Source of the DNA: Rhizomys pruinosus
Lineage: Eukaryota > Chordata > Mammalia > Rodentia > Spalacidae
Assembly: GCA_009823505.1 (NCBI GenBank)
Contig: VZQC01010551.1
Location: 1,733,960-1,797,959, forward strand
Length of the DNA: 64,000 nt
Direction of reading: 5' to 3'
The position numbers and the translations under genes were made by a program. The notes below the pieces were generated by a model that saw nothing but the letters and a program-made list of their open reading frames with translations, did no database searches and was not told the origin of the DNA. Shown here piece after piece: positions 60,001-61,224 of the stretch. How positions within the stretch are numbered: the stretch's first letter is position 1; every line of letters begins with the position of its first letter.

Positions 60001-61224
60001 AAAGAAACAAAAATATATTTTAATTTTCATAAAAAAAATCAGTATTCATTTCCAAACAGCTGTGAACGAATTTTTATAAAAACAATACAAATTAAACAAC
60101 TGGCTGACAAACAGTATTCCCAAACATGGTGATCTCACAAAACACACACACACACACACACACAAGTGCACCTCTCTCTCCCTTCTTGACAGTCTATTTC
60201 AAGATCCATATTTACTCTGCTCTTTACTATTATAATACACGAAGCATTTGACCCCTCTGTTCCTTCTTCCCTCAACAAGGGTTTGCCATCCTCTACCATA
60301 GTCTTGTATAGGGCTGCAGGGTTATATTCCATTCATATATATATATGTATATATATATATATATGTTAAAATTCATTACCTAATGTTTTGGGGACAGGTG
60401 TTTTTATAAGGGGTCAAAATGCTGAACACTGTAAGTCAATTTGTAGATTGTCCCTCATTATCAGTAACAATCTAGATTTAGTCGCACTTGTGTTTTGGTA
60501 GTTTTGAATATAAAAATTGTGATACAAAAATTGAATCAAAGTGTGAAGACTAAACACAAATCTAACCCAAGTATGTTCTTCCAACCATAAATCACCCCAC
60601 AGTTCCATCTTATACCATGAAAGGCTGCTAGCTAGTATCAGTGGGCTTTTTCCTTGTTCCTTCCCCAATTTGAAACCATCATAAAAGGATTTAACCTCTT
60701 ATGCCATAATCTCATTTCCTTCTACTTGAATTTGGCCATGCTAGTGTGTGCCGTCAGCTCTGCCCTGGAATTCTTCTAGCTACCAAAGCCTTCCTTTCCT
60801 AGTCTCCATCCAAGCCCCTCTCCCTGCATCACAGTTACCAACTGTAAAGAAGGCAAAAAAAAAAAAACAGTATAACTGTGCTACAAATATTATTCAAACT
60901 GACAGAATTGGACATCTATGTACACAAGAACCTATCATTCCCAAGATTTAAAAAAAAAACAAAACAGTATAGCTTGAGGGAACAATAGGTGGGGAAAAGA
61001 ATAGCTTTCCCCAGAATTTTAGGTCACAAATGGACATCAGAGGTAAGTAGACTCCTGGCAATGCCAAAGATATTTAGCAGTTTCAATCATGCTGTACATT
61101 TCATTAGAAAACTACACACCATACACCCCATGTATTGCCTAAACACATACTTACATTTCTCTTCTGAAATCAGTAACAAGTGGTGCTGTGGAAGAGGTTG
61201 ACTTTCAACATGTGGGTAGAGGAA
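5094..61224 (-). CDS. GSAP: GSAP gene, 18 internal exons (partial gene)
   Basis: Gamma-secretase activating protein. The family is reported to bind gamma-secretase and the APP C-terminal fragment and to raise amyloid-beta production; a caspase-3-released 16-kDa C-terminal fragment is the reported active form. The join of 61155-61224, 59944-59993, 55020-55124, 54753-54812, 53159-53202, 51192-51277, 40545-40622, 39207-39284, 34805-34897, 34455-34672, 30218-30287, 29477-29559, 23601-23654, 11352-11480, 10635-10693, 9969-10000, 8165-8226 and 5094-5189 is 1467 bp and open throughout. All boundaries are GT-AG and all phases agree. Recognisable family blocks include YVAVYLPGHF, LDCEKMAALHC, SVLTWNT, LNSNLEYVKY, VVRREW and EQMVLDYISKL. 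By length this is about 57% of the protein: the later part of the N-terminal half and part of the helical C-terminal half. The start codon, stop codon and 16-kDa region are outside the window. Identity comes from memory of the human protein, not from a search. Confidence 0.96.
5300..5452 (+). mobile_element. B1 SINE
   Basis: Full B1 (GGGTGTGGTGGAGCACACCT to CCCTGTCTCAAAAAGACCAA), about 110 bp upstream of exon w18's acceptor. AAAATATTGGAT flanks both ends. Confidence 0.93.
6573..7770. mobile_element. SINE and microsatellite cluster in intron w17-w18
   Basis: (GT)n at 6573-6595, antisense B3-like SINE to 6750, antisense B2 at 6785-6996, (TA)n at 7063-7096, a degraded antisense B1/ID composite at about 7420-7636 and (TA)n at 7724-7752. 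5460-6570 and 7775-8160 show nothing named. Confidence 0.7.
8165..8226 (-). CDS. GSAP: GSAP exon w17
   Basis: A 62-bp exon with acceptor CAATTTCAG and donor CTG|GTAAGT. It completes Glu and encodes PRLIPLFQEEDSHQRLLVGL, ending in phase 0. EEDSHQRLL is the conserved family block. Confidence 0.95.
9969..10000 (-). CDS. GSAP: GSAP exon w16, 32-bp microexon
   Basis: A 32-bp exon with acceptor TTCTTTATAG and donor TTGG|GTAAGA. It finishes Lys and encodes VISYLETRNL then one base of Glu. It was found by phase and by the family pattern VISNLE.RNL, and is easy to miss because of its size. Both boundaries are forced by w15 and w17. Confidence 0.93.
10635..10693 (-). CDS. GSAP: GSAP exon w15
   Basis: A 59-bp exon with acceptor GTGTTCCTAG and donor AAA|GTAAGT. 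It encodes KTGRRRSTVYVKNILDNAI plus two bases of Lys. The basic KTGRRRS start matches the family's KTGKRRS; the TVYVK portion is slightly changed from AAYVR. Confidence 0.95.
11352..11480 (-). CDS. GSAP: GSAP exon w14
   Basis: A 129-bp exon (43 codons) with acceptor GTCTTCTACAG and donor GAG|GTATGT, phase 0 at both ends. It encodes VHGLKEYWARLNSNLEY, VKYTKPCLYYHNN and VVRREWYNLISEE. The LNSNLEYVKY and VVRREW motifs are family-diagnostic. Confidence 0.97.
12503..12740 (+). mobile_element. Young B2 SINE
   Basis: Full-length, GGGGCTGGAGAGATGGCCTA head, box B GGTTCGATCCC, 17-bp duplication near 12600-12635 and an A-rich tail. 11485-12500 upstream in the same intron looks unique. Confidence 0.94.
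12870..13915 (+). mobile_element. Rodent L1 3' UTR (best copy)
   Basis: Long L1 (Lx-like) 3' end: GAGTAACCAAAGACTTTG, CTAAATGGACACAGTATTAA, AGAAGAGGGGGCAGAAAGAT, GAATTCACAGCAGG, TATTGGCAACTGATGGCTGC, then an A-rich end TAAAAATAAATAAAATA. ORF2 is absent, so it is 5'-truncated. Confidence 0.8.
14600..14810 (+). mobile_element. B2 SINE
   Basis: GGGGCTAGAGAGATGGCTCA head, CCCAGCACCCACATGGAGGC middle and an A-rich end. 13920-14595 between it and the L1 end holds no named element. Confidence 0.9.
15015..15072. repeat. 58-bp perfect palindrome
   Basis: The two 29-base arms are exact reverse complements around the central CG at 15043/15044, with no spacer. The arm nearest the centre reads ATTTATTTATAAATC. 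It lies at the 3' end of an old B2/B3-like SINE (14858-15000). Confidence 0.97.
15282..15432 (+). mobile_element. B1 SINE
   Basis: Full B1 starting TGCTGGGCATGGTGGCATGT and ending CCCTGTCTCAAAAAATACCA. Unique sequence 15440-16285 follows. Confidence 0.92.
16290..17290 (+). mobile_element. B2 SINE and partial B2
   Basis: A diverged full B2 at 16290-16500 and a 3' B2 part at 17120-17290 (CCAGCACCCACGTGGAAGCT to ACACAAAATAAATC). The region between, 16505-17115, is unremarkable. Confidence 0.8.
17547..17684. repeat. Three tandem copies of a 46-bp unit
   Basis: Units start at 17547, 17593 and 17639 with the core CTATTTCCCATTTATGATTG. Copies 2 and 3 are identical and copy 1 differs at several bases. 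Confidence 0.95.
19685..20045 (+). mobile_element. Old mammalian interspersed repeat, class unresolved
   Basis: Carries GACTTATAAATGACAGACAC near the left and ATCATGAGGTCTCATGATCT then GGGACACAAACACTCAGAAT at the right, an order common to an ancient mammalian repeat that I cannot name with confidence. An old B1-like piece lies at 19150-19240. 17900-19140 and 20050-20760 look unique. Confidence 0.4.
20762..22095. mobile_element. B2 (+), B1 (-) and ID-like SINEs
   Basis: B2 at 20762-20935 (GAGAGCTGGCTCAGTGGGTG), antisense B1 at 21270-21418, antisense ID-like piece at 21640-21715, and a degenerate B1/ID-like piece at 21983-22095. No gene signal between them. Confidence 0.75.
23199..23250. repeat. 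(TG)n microsatellite
   Basis: About 26 uninterrupted TG dinucleotides in intron w13-w14, 350 bp from exon w13. Confidence 0.97.
23601..23654 (-). CDS. GSAP: GSAP exon w13
   Basis: A 54-bp exon (18 codons) with acceptor CTTACCGTAG and donor GAAG|GTAAGT, phase 0 at both ends, encoding EIPGISLVTEEIALPLMK. It is isolated between introns of 5.8 and 12.1 kb. Skipping it would keep the frame, so it is a candidate cassette exon; this is inference only. Confidence 0.95.
24265..25040 (-). mobile_element. Rodent L1 3' UTR, antisense
   Basis: Starts from the L1 tail in reverse (ATTTTATTGAATTTTTATGG) and runs through CCACAATGGTCCCTGAGCC and GCAAGAGGAAGCTTTGCTGG, the reverse of motifs in the plus-strand copies. 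It includes a 14-bp G run near 24560. An old antisense B1 lies just left at 24140-24245. Confidence 0.75.
25205..27620 (+). mobile_element. Old B1 SINEs in intron w12-w13
   Basis: Plus-strand B1 relics at 25210-25370, 26408-26560 and 27395-27545, a minus-strand B1 at 25660-25800, a short B1-like piece at 26575-26660 and (TG)n at 27592-27618. The unique flanks 26665-27390, 27625-28060 and 29340-29476 show nothing named. Confidence 0.7.
25918..26282 (+). mobile_element. URR1-like non-autonomous DNA element
   Basis: Begins near ATGTCAACCTGACAGCATTT, holds AACCGAGGTGGGAAAACCCA and AAATAAACCCTTCCTGTCTT, and ends TTGTTACAACAACAAGGAAA, the order I recall for the rodent URR1 hAT-related repeat. A small (CTAACT)n run lies inside at 26088-26106. 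A related 3' part with GCCAAATAAACTCTTTCTTC occupies about 22290-22680, and a 5' fragment (GTGATGGTTAGTTTTAATGT) lies at 1441-1523. Confidence 0.6.
28065..28483 (+). mobile_element. B2, (AAAT)n, B1 tandem insertion
   Basis: A 5'-truncated B2 at 28065-28273, an (AAAT)n run at 28274-28318 and a B1 at 28319-28483. The B1 contains an expanded GCAGAG (three copies) and an A tail. Confidence 0.88.
28640..28874 (+). mobile_element. Young B2 SINE
   Basis: Full-length, with GGCCTAGCGGTTAAGAGCGC head, box B GGTTCGATCCC and the 17-bp duplication. AAAAGAGGCTT flanks both ends. Confidence 0.94.
28983..29335. mobile_element. Tigger-like MITE relic with terminal inverted repeats
   Basis: The left arm CAGGTTGAGCATCGCTCATC and a right arm running AGATTTCAGATTTTCAGACT to GGGATGTTCATGCT form a diverged inverted pair about 350 bp apart. 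This is typical of an ancient mammalian pogo/Tigger-derived element. It ends about 140 bp from exon w12. Confidence 0.65.
29477..29559 (-). CDS. GSAP: GSAP exon w12
   Basis: An 83-bp exon with acceptor TTTTCTCAG after a long T tract and donor ACA|GTAAGT. It completes Ala and encodes SSYWSVYPESSNIDT then LLPYSSVLTWNT, ending in phase 0. Human reads SSYWSVYSETSNMDK. Confidence 0.96.
29962..30114 (-). mobile_element. Young B1 SINE with exact target-site duplication
   Basis: A full antisense B1 between exact copies of GCAAGAGAGTTTCTT (29947-29961 and 30115-30129). It sits in the 658-bp intron w11-w12, about 100 bp from exon w11. Confidence 0.95.
30218..30287 (-). CDS. GSAP: GSAP exon w11
   Basis: A 70-bp exon with acceptor TTTTTTAAAG and donor ATTG|GTAAGC. 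It encodes IIRWISEHVSACHSFD then LIQEFLI and ends on the first base of an Ala codon finished in w12. The family has IIQWISENVSACHSFD. Confidence 0.95.
31205..31725. mobile_element. ID/B4-like SINE, partial B1 (-), B1 (+)
   Basis: ID/B4-like head at 31205-31340 (AAAGCTCAGTGACTAAAGTA), an antisense B1 fragment at 31427-31497 and a plus B1 at 31580-31725. A CACA-rich stretch follows at 31785-31850. The remaining parts of this intron (30288-31200, 31860-32290) hold AT-rich sequence and nothing I can name. Confidence 0.65.
32298..32708. repeat. 25-bp minisatellite, about 16 units
   Basis: Tandem copies of CTCAAATGTAAGATACAATG plus TACAG. Units drift at a few positions (for example GATGCAAT, GATACGAT, GCTACAAT), and the rightmost copies are the most uniform. 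It lies in intron w10-w11. Confidence 0.93.
32709..33112 (+). mobile_element. Rodent L1 3' UTR fragment
   Basis: Shares ATCAAAGAAGCTTCTTT and the ordered motifs ATATGAACTCACAGC and GCAAACTCAATC with the other L1 3' ends at 2.2-3.5 kb and 12.9-13.9 kb. It follows the 25-bp minisatellite directly. Confidence 0.7.
33115..33995. mobile_element. Three diverged B1 SINEs and a possible MER2-like piece
   Basis: Minus-strand old B1 at 33115-33290, plus-strand old B1 at 33430-33570 and plus-strand B1 at 33838-33992. Between them 33600-33790 loosely recalls another Tigger-class relic (AATTTCAAGACCCCTGTGCA), but I am unsure. Confidence 0.65.
34025..34257 (-). mobile_element. Tigger1/pogo-type DNA transposon relic
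   Basis: Resembles the reversed Tigger1 end: GGATAGAGCGGGATGGCACA, TTTTTGGAATTTTCTGTTTA, AACTGAAGTCGCAGAAAGTG and a terminal ATAAAGGGGGACTGCT. The order and spacing match the 5' end read backwards. No transposase is left. It sits 200 bp 3' of exon w10 in the intron. Confidence 0.75.
34455..34672 (-). CDS. GSAP: GSAP exon w10 (largest in window)
   Basis: A 218-bp exon with acceptor GTTTGCCAG and donor CCAG|GTGAGA, ending in phase 0. It encodes 72 complete codons including LPHQPLQSLTGSLIFD, SGKLYKVFLNQSNL, LDCEKMAALHC and PGFLEGQ. The stretch around NQSNLMWLLWNSG differs notably from human, while LDCEKMAALHC is conserved. Confidence 0.97.
34805..34897 (-). CDS. GSAP: GSAP exon w9
   Basis: A 93-bp exon with acceptor TCTTCTACAG and donor ACAG|GTATGG. 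It encodes YYVAVYLPGHFLHLL then NIQHPDVICHSLFLT, flanked by split Gly codons. It is nearly identical to the human block and was the anchor for recognising the gene. Only 132 bp separate it from w10. Confidence 0.97.
35679..36175 (+). mobile_element. Two abutting B2 SINEs, young into edge of old
   Basis: The first B2 (35679-35931) has the 17-bp duplication and is flanked by exact AAAGAGGACATGGGGG at 35663 and 35932. The second, older B2 runs 35943-36175, so the young copy inserted at its 5' boundary. The intron w8-w9 flanks are otherwise unique except a (CCA)n/(TCA)n run at 35262-35291; 34898-35640, 36180-36635, 36785-37185 and 37320-38140 show nothing named. Confidence 0.9.
36640..36780 (-). 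mobile_element. B3/B2-related SINE
   Basis: Antisense SINE ending ACCCACTGAGCTATCTCCCT with an upstream GTGGAGCTCAGAGAATAACT, typical of the older B3 family. Confidence 0.65.
37190..37315 (+). mobile_element. Possible MIR SINE
   Basis: Contains CAGACCTAACCTCTTCTCAG and GTCTGTGGAATGGGGCTAAC, matching the MIR core order, followed by an AT-rich decayed end. Confidence 0.5.
38143..38365 (+). mobile_element. B2 SINE
   Basis: Diverged B2: head GGGGCCGAAAAGATGGCACA, middle CCCAGCACCCACATGGCAGC, A-rich end. In intron w8-w9. Confidence 0.85.
39207..39284 (-). CDS. GSAP: GSAP exon w8
   Basis: A 78-bp exon with acceptor CCTCTGCAG and donor GTTG|GTGGGT. It encodes YSKTFTTALGSAGSHV then TKGITFLNV and ends on the first base of Gly. 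The donor was chosen over an in-frame GTATTG four bases downstream because only this one keeps the phase needed by w9. Confidence 0.93.
39285..40544. other. GSAP intron w7-w8, no recognised repeat
   Basis: 1260 bp of AT-rich, apparently unique sequence. An open frame at 39568-39768 (+) has no recognisable domain. Confidence 0.5.
40545..40622 (-). CDS. GSAP: GSAP exon w7
   Basis: A 78-bp exon with acceptor TTTTTCCTAG and donor AAAG|GTATTT. It completes Gly and encodes SLCVCYSPKFDSWEQ then ITYSVFYLHK, ending on the first base of the next Gly. The family has SLCVCYSPKCASWGQ here. Confidence 0.95.
41030..41834 (-). pseudogene. BRD7: BRD7 processed pseudogene (3' part), cut by a B2
   Basis: A retrocopy of the C-terminal coding end and 3' UTR of BRD7, a bromodomain chromatin protein. 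Recognisable pieces are LLRELQQVQSE, RPPPNMVCLLGPSYRE, HLAEQVTNNLKEL, AQQVTPGDIV, KAMGISIPSP and EEPKKTDVAECGP. It has no introns. A TGA replaces the Arg codon before KAMGIS, and one base is lost after DLTE, shifting frame. Below the stop region comes UTR-like sequence, an AATAAA signal (41082-41087) and a degenerate A tail (41028-41060). The B2 at 41239-41509 interrupts the UTR. The 5' side ends at a B1. It is non-functional. The assignment is from memory of the BRD7 C-terminus. Confidence 0.9.
41239..41509 (+). mobile_element. B2 SINE inside the BRD7 pseudogene
   Basis: A full-length B2 with an (AAAT)n tail at 41447-41490. CAGGCTAG occurs at 41231-41238 and 41510-41517, and pseudogene sequence joins up when the B2 is removed, so the B2 is younger than the retrocopy. 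It lacks the 17-bp duplication. Confidence 0.93.
41835..41962 (-). mobile_element. B1 SINE
   Basis: Antisense B1 (TTGAGACAAGGTCTTTGTAG through CACCACCATACCTGGCT), diverged. It abuts the 5'-truncated end of the BRD7 pseudogene. Confidence 0.85.
41963..42096 (+). mobile_element. Short Tigger-like foldback relic
   Basis: Begins GAATATCCCTAATCCAAAGA and ends TTTAGATTAGGGATACTG, an inverted-repeat pair about 130 bp apart. It resembles the terminal repeats of pogo/Tigger-type non-autonomous elements. A related left-arm sequence (GGTTGAATATCCCTCATC) lies at 40930-41015. Confidence 0.6.
42513..42779 (+). mobile_element. Young B2 SINE with perfect target-site duplication
   Basis: A full-length B2 with Pol III-like box B (GGTTCGATCCC) and the 17-bp internal duplication. 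AAGATTAGAGAAAGC is repeated exactly at 42498-42512 and 42780-42794, so the insertion is recent. Confidence 0.95.
42885..43660 (-). mobile_element. Two B2 SINEs, one nested in a B3-like element
   Basis: An older B2 at 42885-43135. A B3-like SINE with (TG)n at 43150-43349 continues at 43612-43660 and is split by a young B2 at 43350-43611. Target copies are GGCAGCAAGTACTTTT (43334) and GGCAGAAAGTACTTTT (43612). The young B2 carries the 17-bp duplication and a (TA)n tail region at 43360-43402. Confidence 0.88.
44030..44897. repeat. 24-bp minisatellite, about 36 units
   Basis: Tandem array of CCATTCCAACACACCCCACA plus ACTG (24 bp). The plus strand is almost G-free apart from one G per unit. Because 24 is a multiple of 3, open frames of 200-306 codons run through it on both strands with repeating peptides such as HSNTPHNC. 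These are a by-product of the repeat. It lies in the 10.6-kb GSAP intron w6-w7 with no splice context of its own. Confidence 0.97.
45270..45930. repeat. B2 (-), B1 (+) and compound ATAC/GATA microsatellite
   Basis: Minus-strand B2 at 45270-45455, plus-strand B1 at 45650-45778, then (ATAC)n at 45779-45822 grading into (GATA)n with GACA interruptions to about 45900. The microsatellite grows from the B1 tail position. Confidence 0.85.
45950..46115 (+). mobile_element. MIR SINE
   Basis: Old mammalian MIR: GACAAGTTAATTCTCTAAGC, then CCTACTTCATAAGGTTCTTA, then TGGCTATTATTATT, in the order of the MIR 3' half. Diverged, as expected for its age. Confidence 0.75.
46116..47149. other. Unrecognised stretch of intron w6-w7
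   Basis: No SINE, gene or clear repeat. In the same intron, 40623-40920, 42100-42490, 43665-44025, 44900-45265, 47390-48080 and 50085-50780 also show nothing I can name. Confidence 0.5.
47150..51000 (+). mobile_element. Five B2 SINEs
   Basis: B2 copies at 47155-47385, 48505-48712, 49190-49365, 49575-49800 and 50785-50990, all plus strand. Each has the GAGATGGCT-like head, CCCAGCACCCACATG-like middle and (T)ACACATAAAATA-like end. The last ends in (AC)n at 50953-50985. An old minus-strand B1 lies at 49970-50080. Unique stretches lie between them. Confidence 0.85.
48085..48495 (-). mobile_element. L1 fragment, antisense
   Basis: Contains TACCACATTTTCTTTATCCA and TGGCTATTGTGAAC in the order typical of antisense L1 3' regions. 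It is bounded on the right by the B2 at 48505. No open reading frame of L1 ORF2 survives. Confidence 0.65.
51192..51277 (-). CDS. GSAP: GSAP exon w6
   Basis: An 86-bp exon with acceptor TTGTTCTTAG and donor CAG|GTAGAA. It completes Lys and encodes FVHFGWDSCQDQEKF then CNQPSLCVFTNHT, ending on the first base of Gly. The LCVFTNHTG block is diagnostic; the middle is divergent from human. It is followed by the 10.6-kb intron. Confidence 0.95.
51590..52850 (+). mobile_element. Three B1 SINEs in intron w5-w6
   Basis: A 5'-truncated B1 at 51590-51690 (starts at CAGATCTCTGTGAGTTCAAG), a full B1 at 52072-52222, and a young B1 at 52652-52795 (GGCCGGGTTTGGTGGCGCAC) whose tail is an (AAAT)n run at 52796-52845. 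The remaining 51278-51580, 51700-52070 and 52230-52645 hold nothing recognised. Confidence 0.85.
53159..53202 (-). CDS. GSAP: GSAP exon w5
   Basis: A 44-bp exon with acceptor TTTGACAG after a long T tract and donor TAA|GTAAGT. It encodes FEASLDISLRDSGF plus two bases of a Lys codon completed in w6. The family has FEVPLDISLSNSGFK. Confidence 0.93.
53203..53994. other. Part of intron w4-w5
   Basis: Holds three imperfect copies of a roughly 26-32-bp unit (GTAATAGAGTCC core) at 53282-53369, adjacent to otherwise unique sequence. No gene or SINE is seen in 53370-53990. Confidence 0.6.
53995..54560 (-). mobile_element. L1 3'-end fragments split by a B2
   Basis: Two related antisense L1-tail-like pieces, 54014-54123 and 54369-54560. 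They share GCTTTGTG.ATTTCATACA.ATTTTC (54058 and 54377) and lie on either side of a plus-strand B2. TCAAAGCCAATTTTTT occurs at 53995 and again at 54353. Confidence 0.6.
54124..54352 (+). mobile_element. B2 SINE interrupted by poly(A) and internally deleted
   Basis: A B2 head (GATAGCCTAGCCGTTAAGAG) broken at 54158-54185 by a pure A/TT insert between perfect 15-bp repeats. Downstream it keeps the CCAATTCCAG/CTCCAGTTC doublet, then jumps directly to ATTGCACGACACGGGTGCAC, so about 30 bp of the usual B2 body are missing. It ends in AAATAAATAAAA. Confidence 0.85.
54753..54812 (-). CDS. GSAP: GSAP exon w4
   Basis: A 60-bp exon (20 codons) with acceptor CTCTTGTAG and donor ATG|GTAAGG, phase 0 at both ends. 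It encodes KSKSILKCIQFCADESFNLM; the family equivalent is KSRSILKCIQFYADESYNLM. Confidence 0.95.
55020..55124 (-). CDS. GSAP: GSAP exon w3
   Basis: A 105-bp exon (35 codons) with acceptor TTGCTTCTAG and donor AAG|GTAAAA, phase 0 at both ends. It encodes VIKNSGHLPRDRIAEDF followed by VWAQWDMSEQRLYYLELK and is one of the best conserved blocks of the gene. A 207-bp intron separates it from w4. Confidence 0.96.
55125..55942. other. Start of intron w2-w3, no recognised element
   Basis: The 4.8-kb intron w2-w3 runs 55125-59943. This 3' part shows no repeat or gene that I recognise. An open frame here (55186-55599 +) has no family resemblance. Another B4-like fragment sits at 58625-58790 in the same intron; 57300-57810 looks unique. 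Confidence 0.5.
55943..57290 (+). mobile_element. Cluster of ID/B4, B2 and B1 SINEs
   Basis: In order: an ID-like head at 55943-56060 (GTAGCTCAGTTGGTAGAATG); B2 at 56277-56475; B2 at 56505-56735; a B4-type ID-B1 chimera at 56755-57020 followed by (AC)n to 57062; an old B1-like piece at 57080-57190 with a G run; and an ID-like piece at 57221-57280. All are plus strand, antisense to GSAP. Confidence 0.75.
57817..57995 (+). mobile_element. Young B1 SINE with long A tail
   Basis: Starts GCCGGGCGTGATGGTGCACA and carries an internal GCAGAG duplication and an A-rich tail. AAGAAGCTGCTATCA flanks both ends, a 15-bp target-site duplication that marks a recent insertion. Confidence 0.93.
58368..58497 (-). 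mobile_element. B1 SINE
   Basis: Reads GAGACAGGGTCTCCCTGTAG onward, the antisense of the B1 tail, and is truncated before the B1 5' end. AGCCAACCC occurs on both sides, compatible with a target-site duplication. Confidence 0.85.
58850..59860 (+). mobile_element. Old L1M-type LINE 3' end
   Basis: AT-rich, diverged sequence resembling the 3' portion of ancient mammalian L1. It has a relic of the ORF2-end region around 59120-59200 and a 3'-UTR-like part with TATTTTGGTAAAAACA near 59620, running to an AATAAAGAAAA end near 59845. It stops about 90 bp from exon w2. No intact coding is left. Confidence 0.6.
59944..59993 (-). CDS. GSAP: GSAP exon w2
   Basis: A 50-bp exon with acceptor TTTTTAAAAG and donor GTG|GTAAAG. 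It completes the split Tyr and encodes YIERLHIQIIQEDGNRV, ending in phase 0. The family has YIEQFRIHVAQEDGNRV here, so the first half is variable and QEDGNRV is conserved. The acceptor tract is A-interrupted and looks weak. Confidence 0.94.
59994..61154. other. GSAP intron w1-w2
   Basis: 1161 bp. Contains a short (AC)n run at 60141-60164, a (TA)n run at 60335-60363 and short poly-A tracts near 60856 and 60950. No SINE or gene is recognised in the rest. Confidence 0.6.
61155..61224 (-). CDS. GSAP: GSAP exon w1
   Basis: A 70-bp exon with acceptor TTCTACAG and donor AAAT|GTAAGT. It starts in phase 0 and encodes FLYPHVESQPLPQHH then LLLISEEK, ending on the first base of a Tyr codon. The human equivalent reads FLYPHIESHPLPENH. 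It is the most 5' exon in the window; I found no match for the preceding family block (ending ..DSYIWVQ) up to base 64000. Confidence 0.95.
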
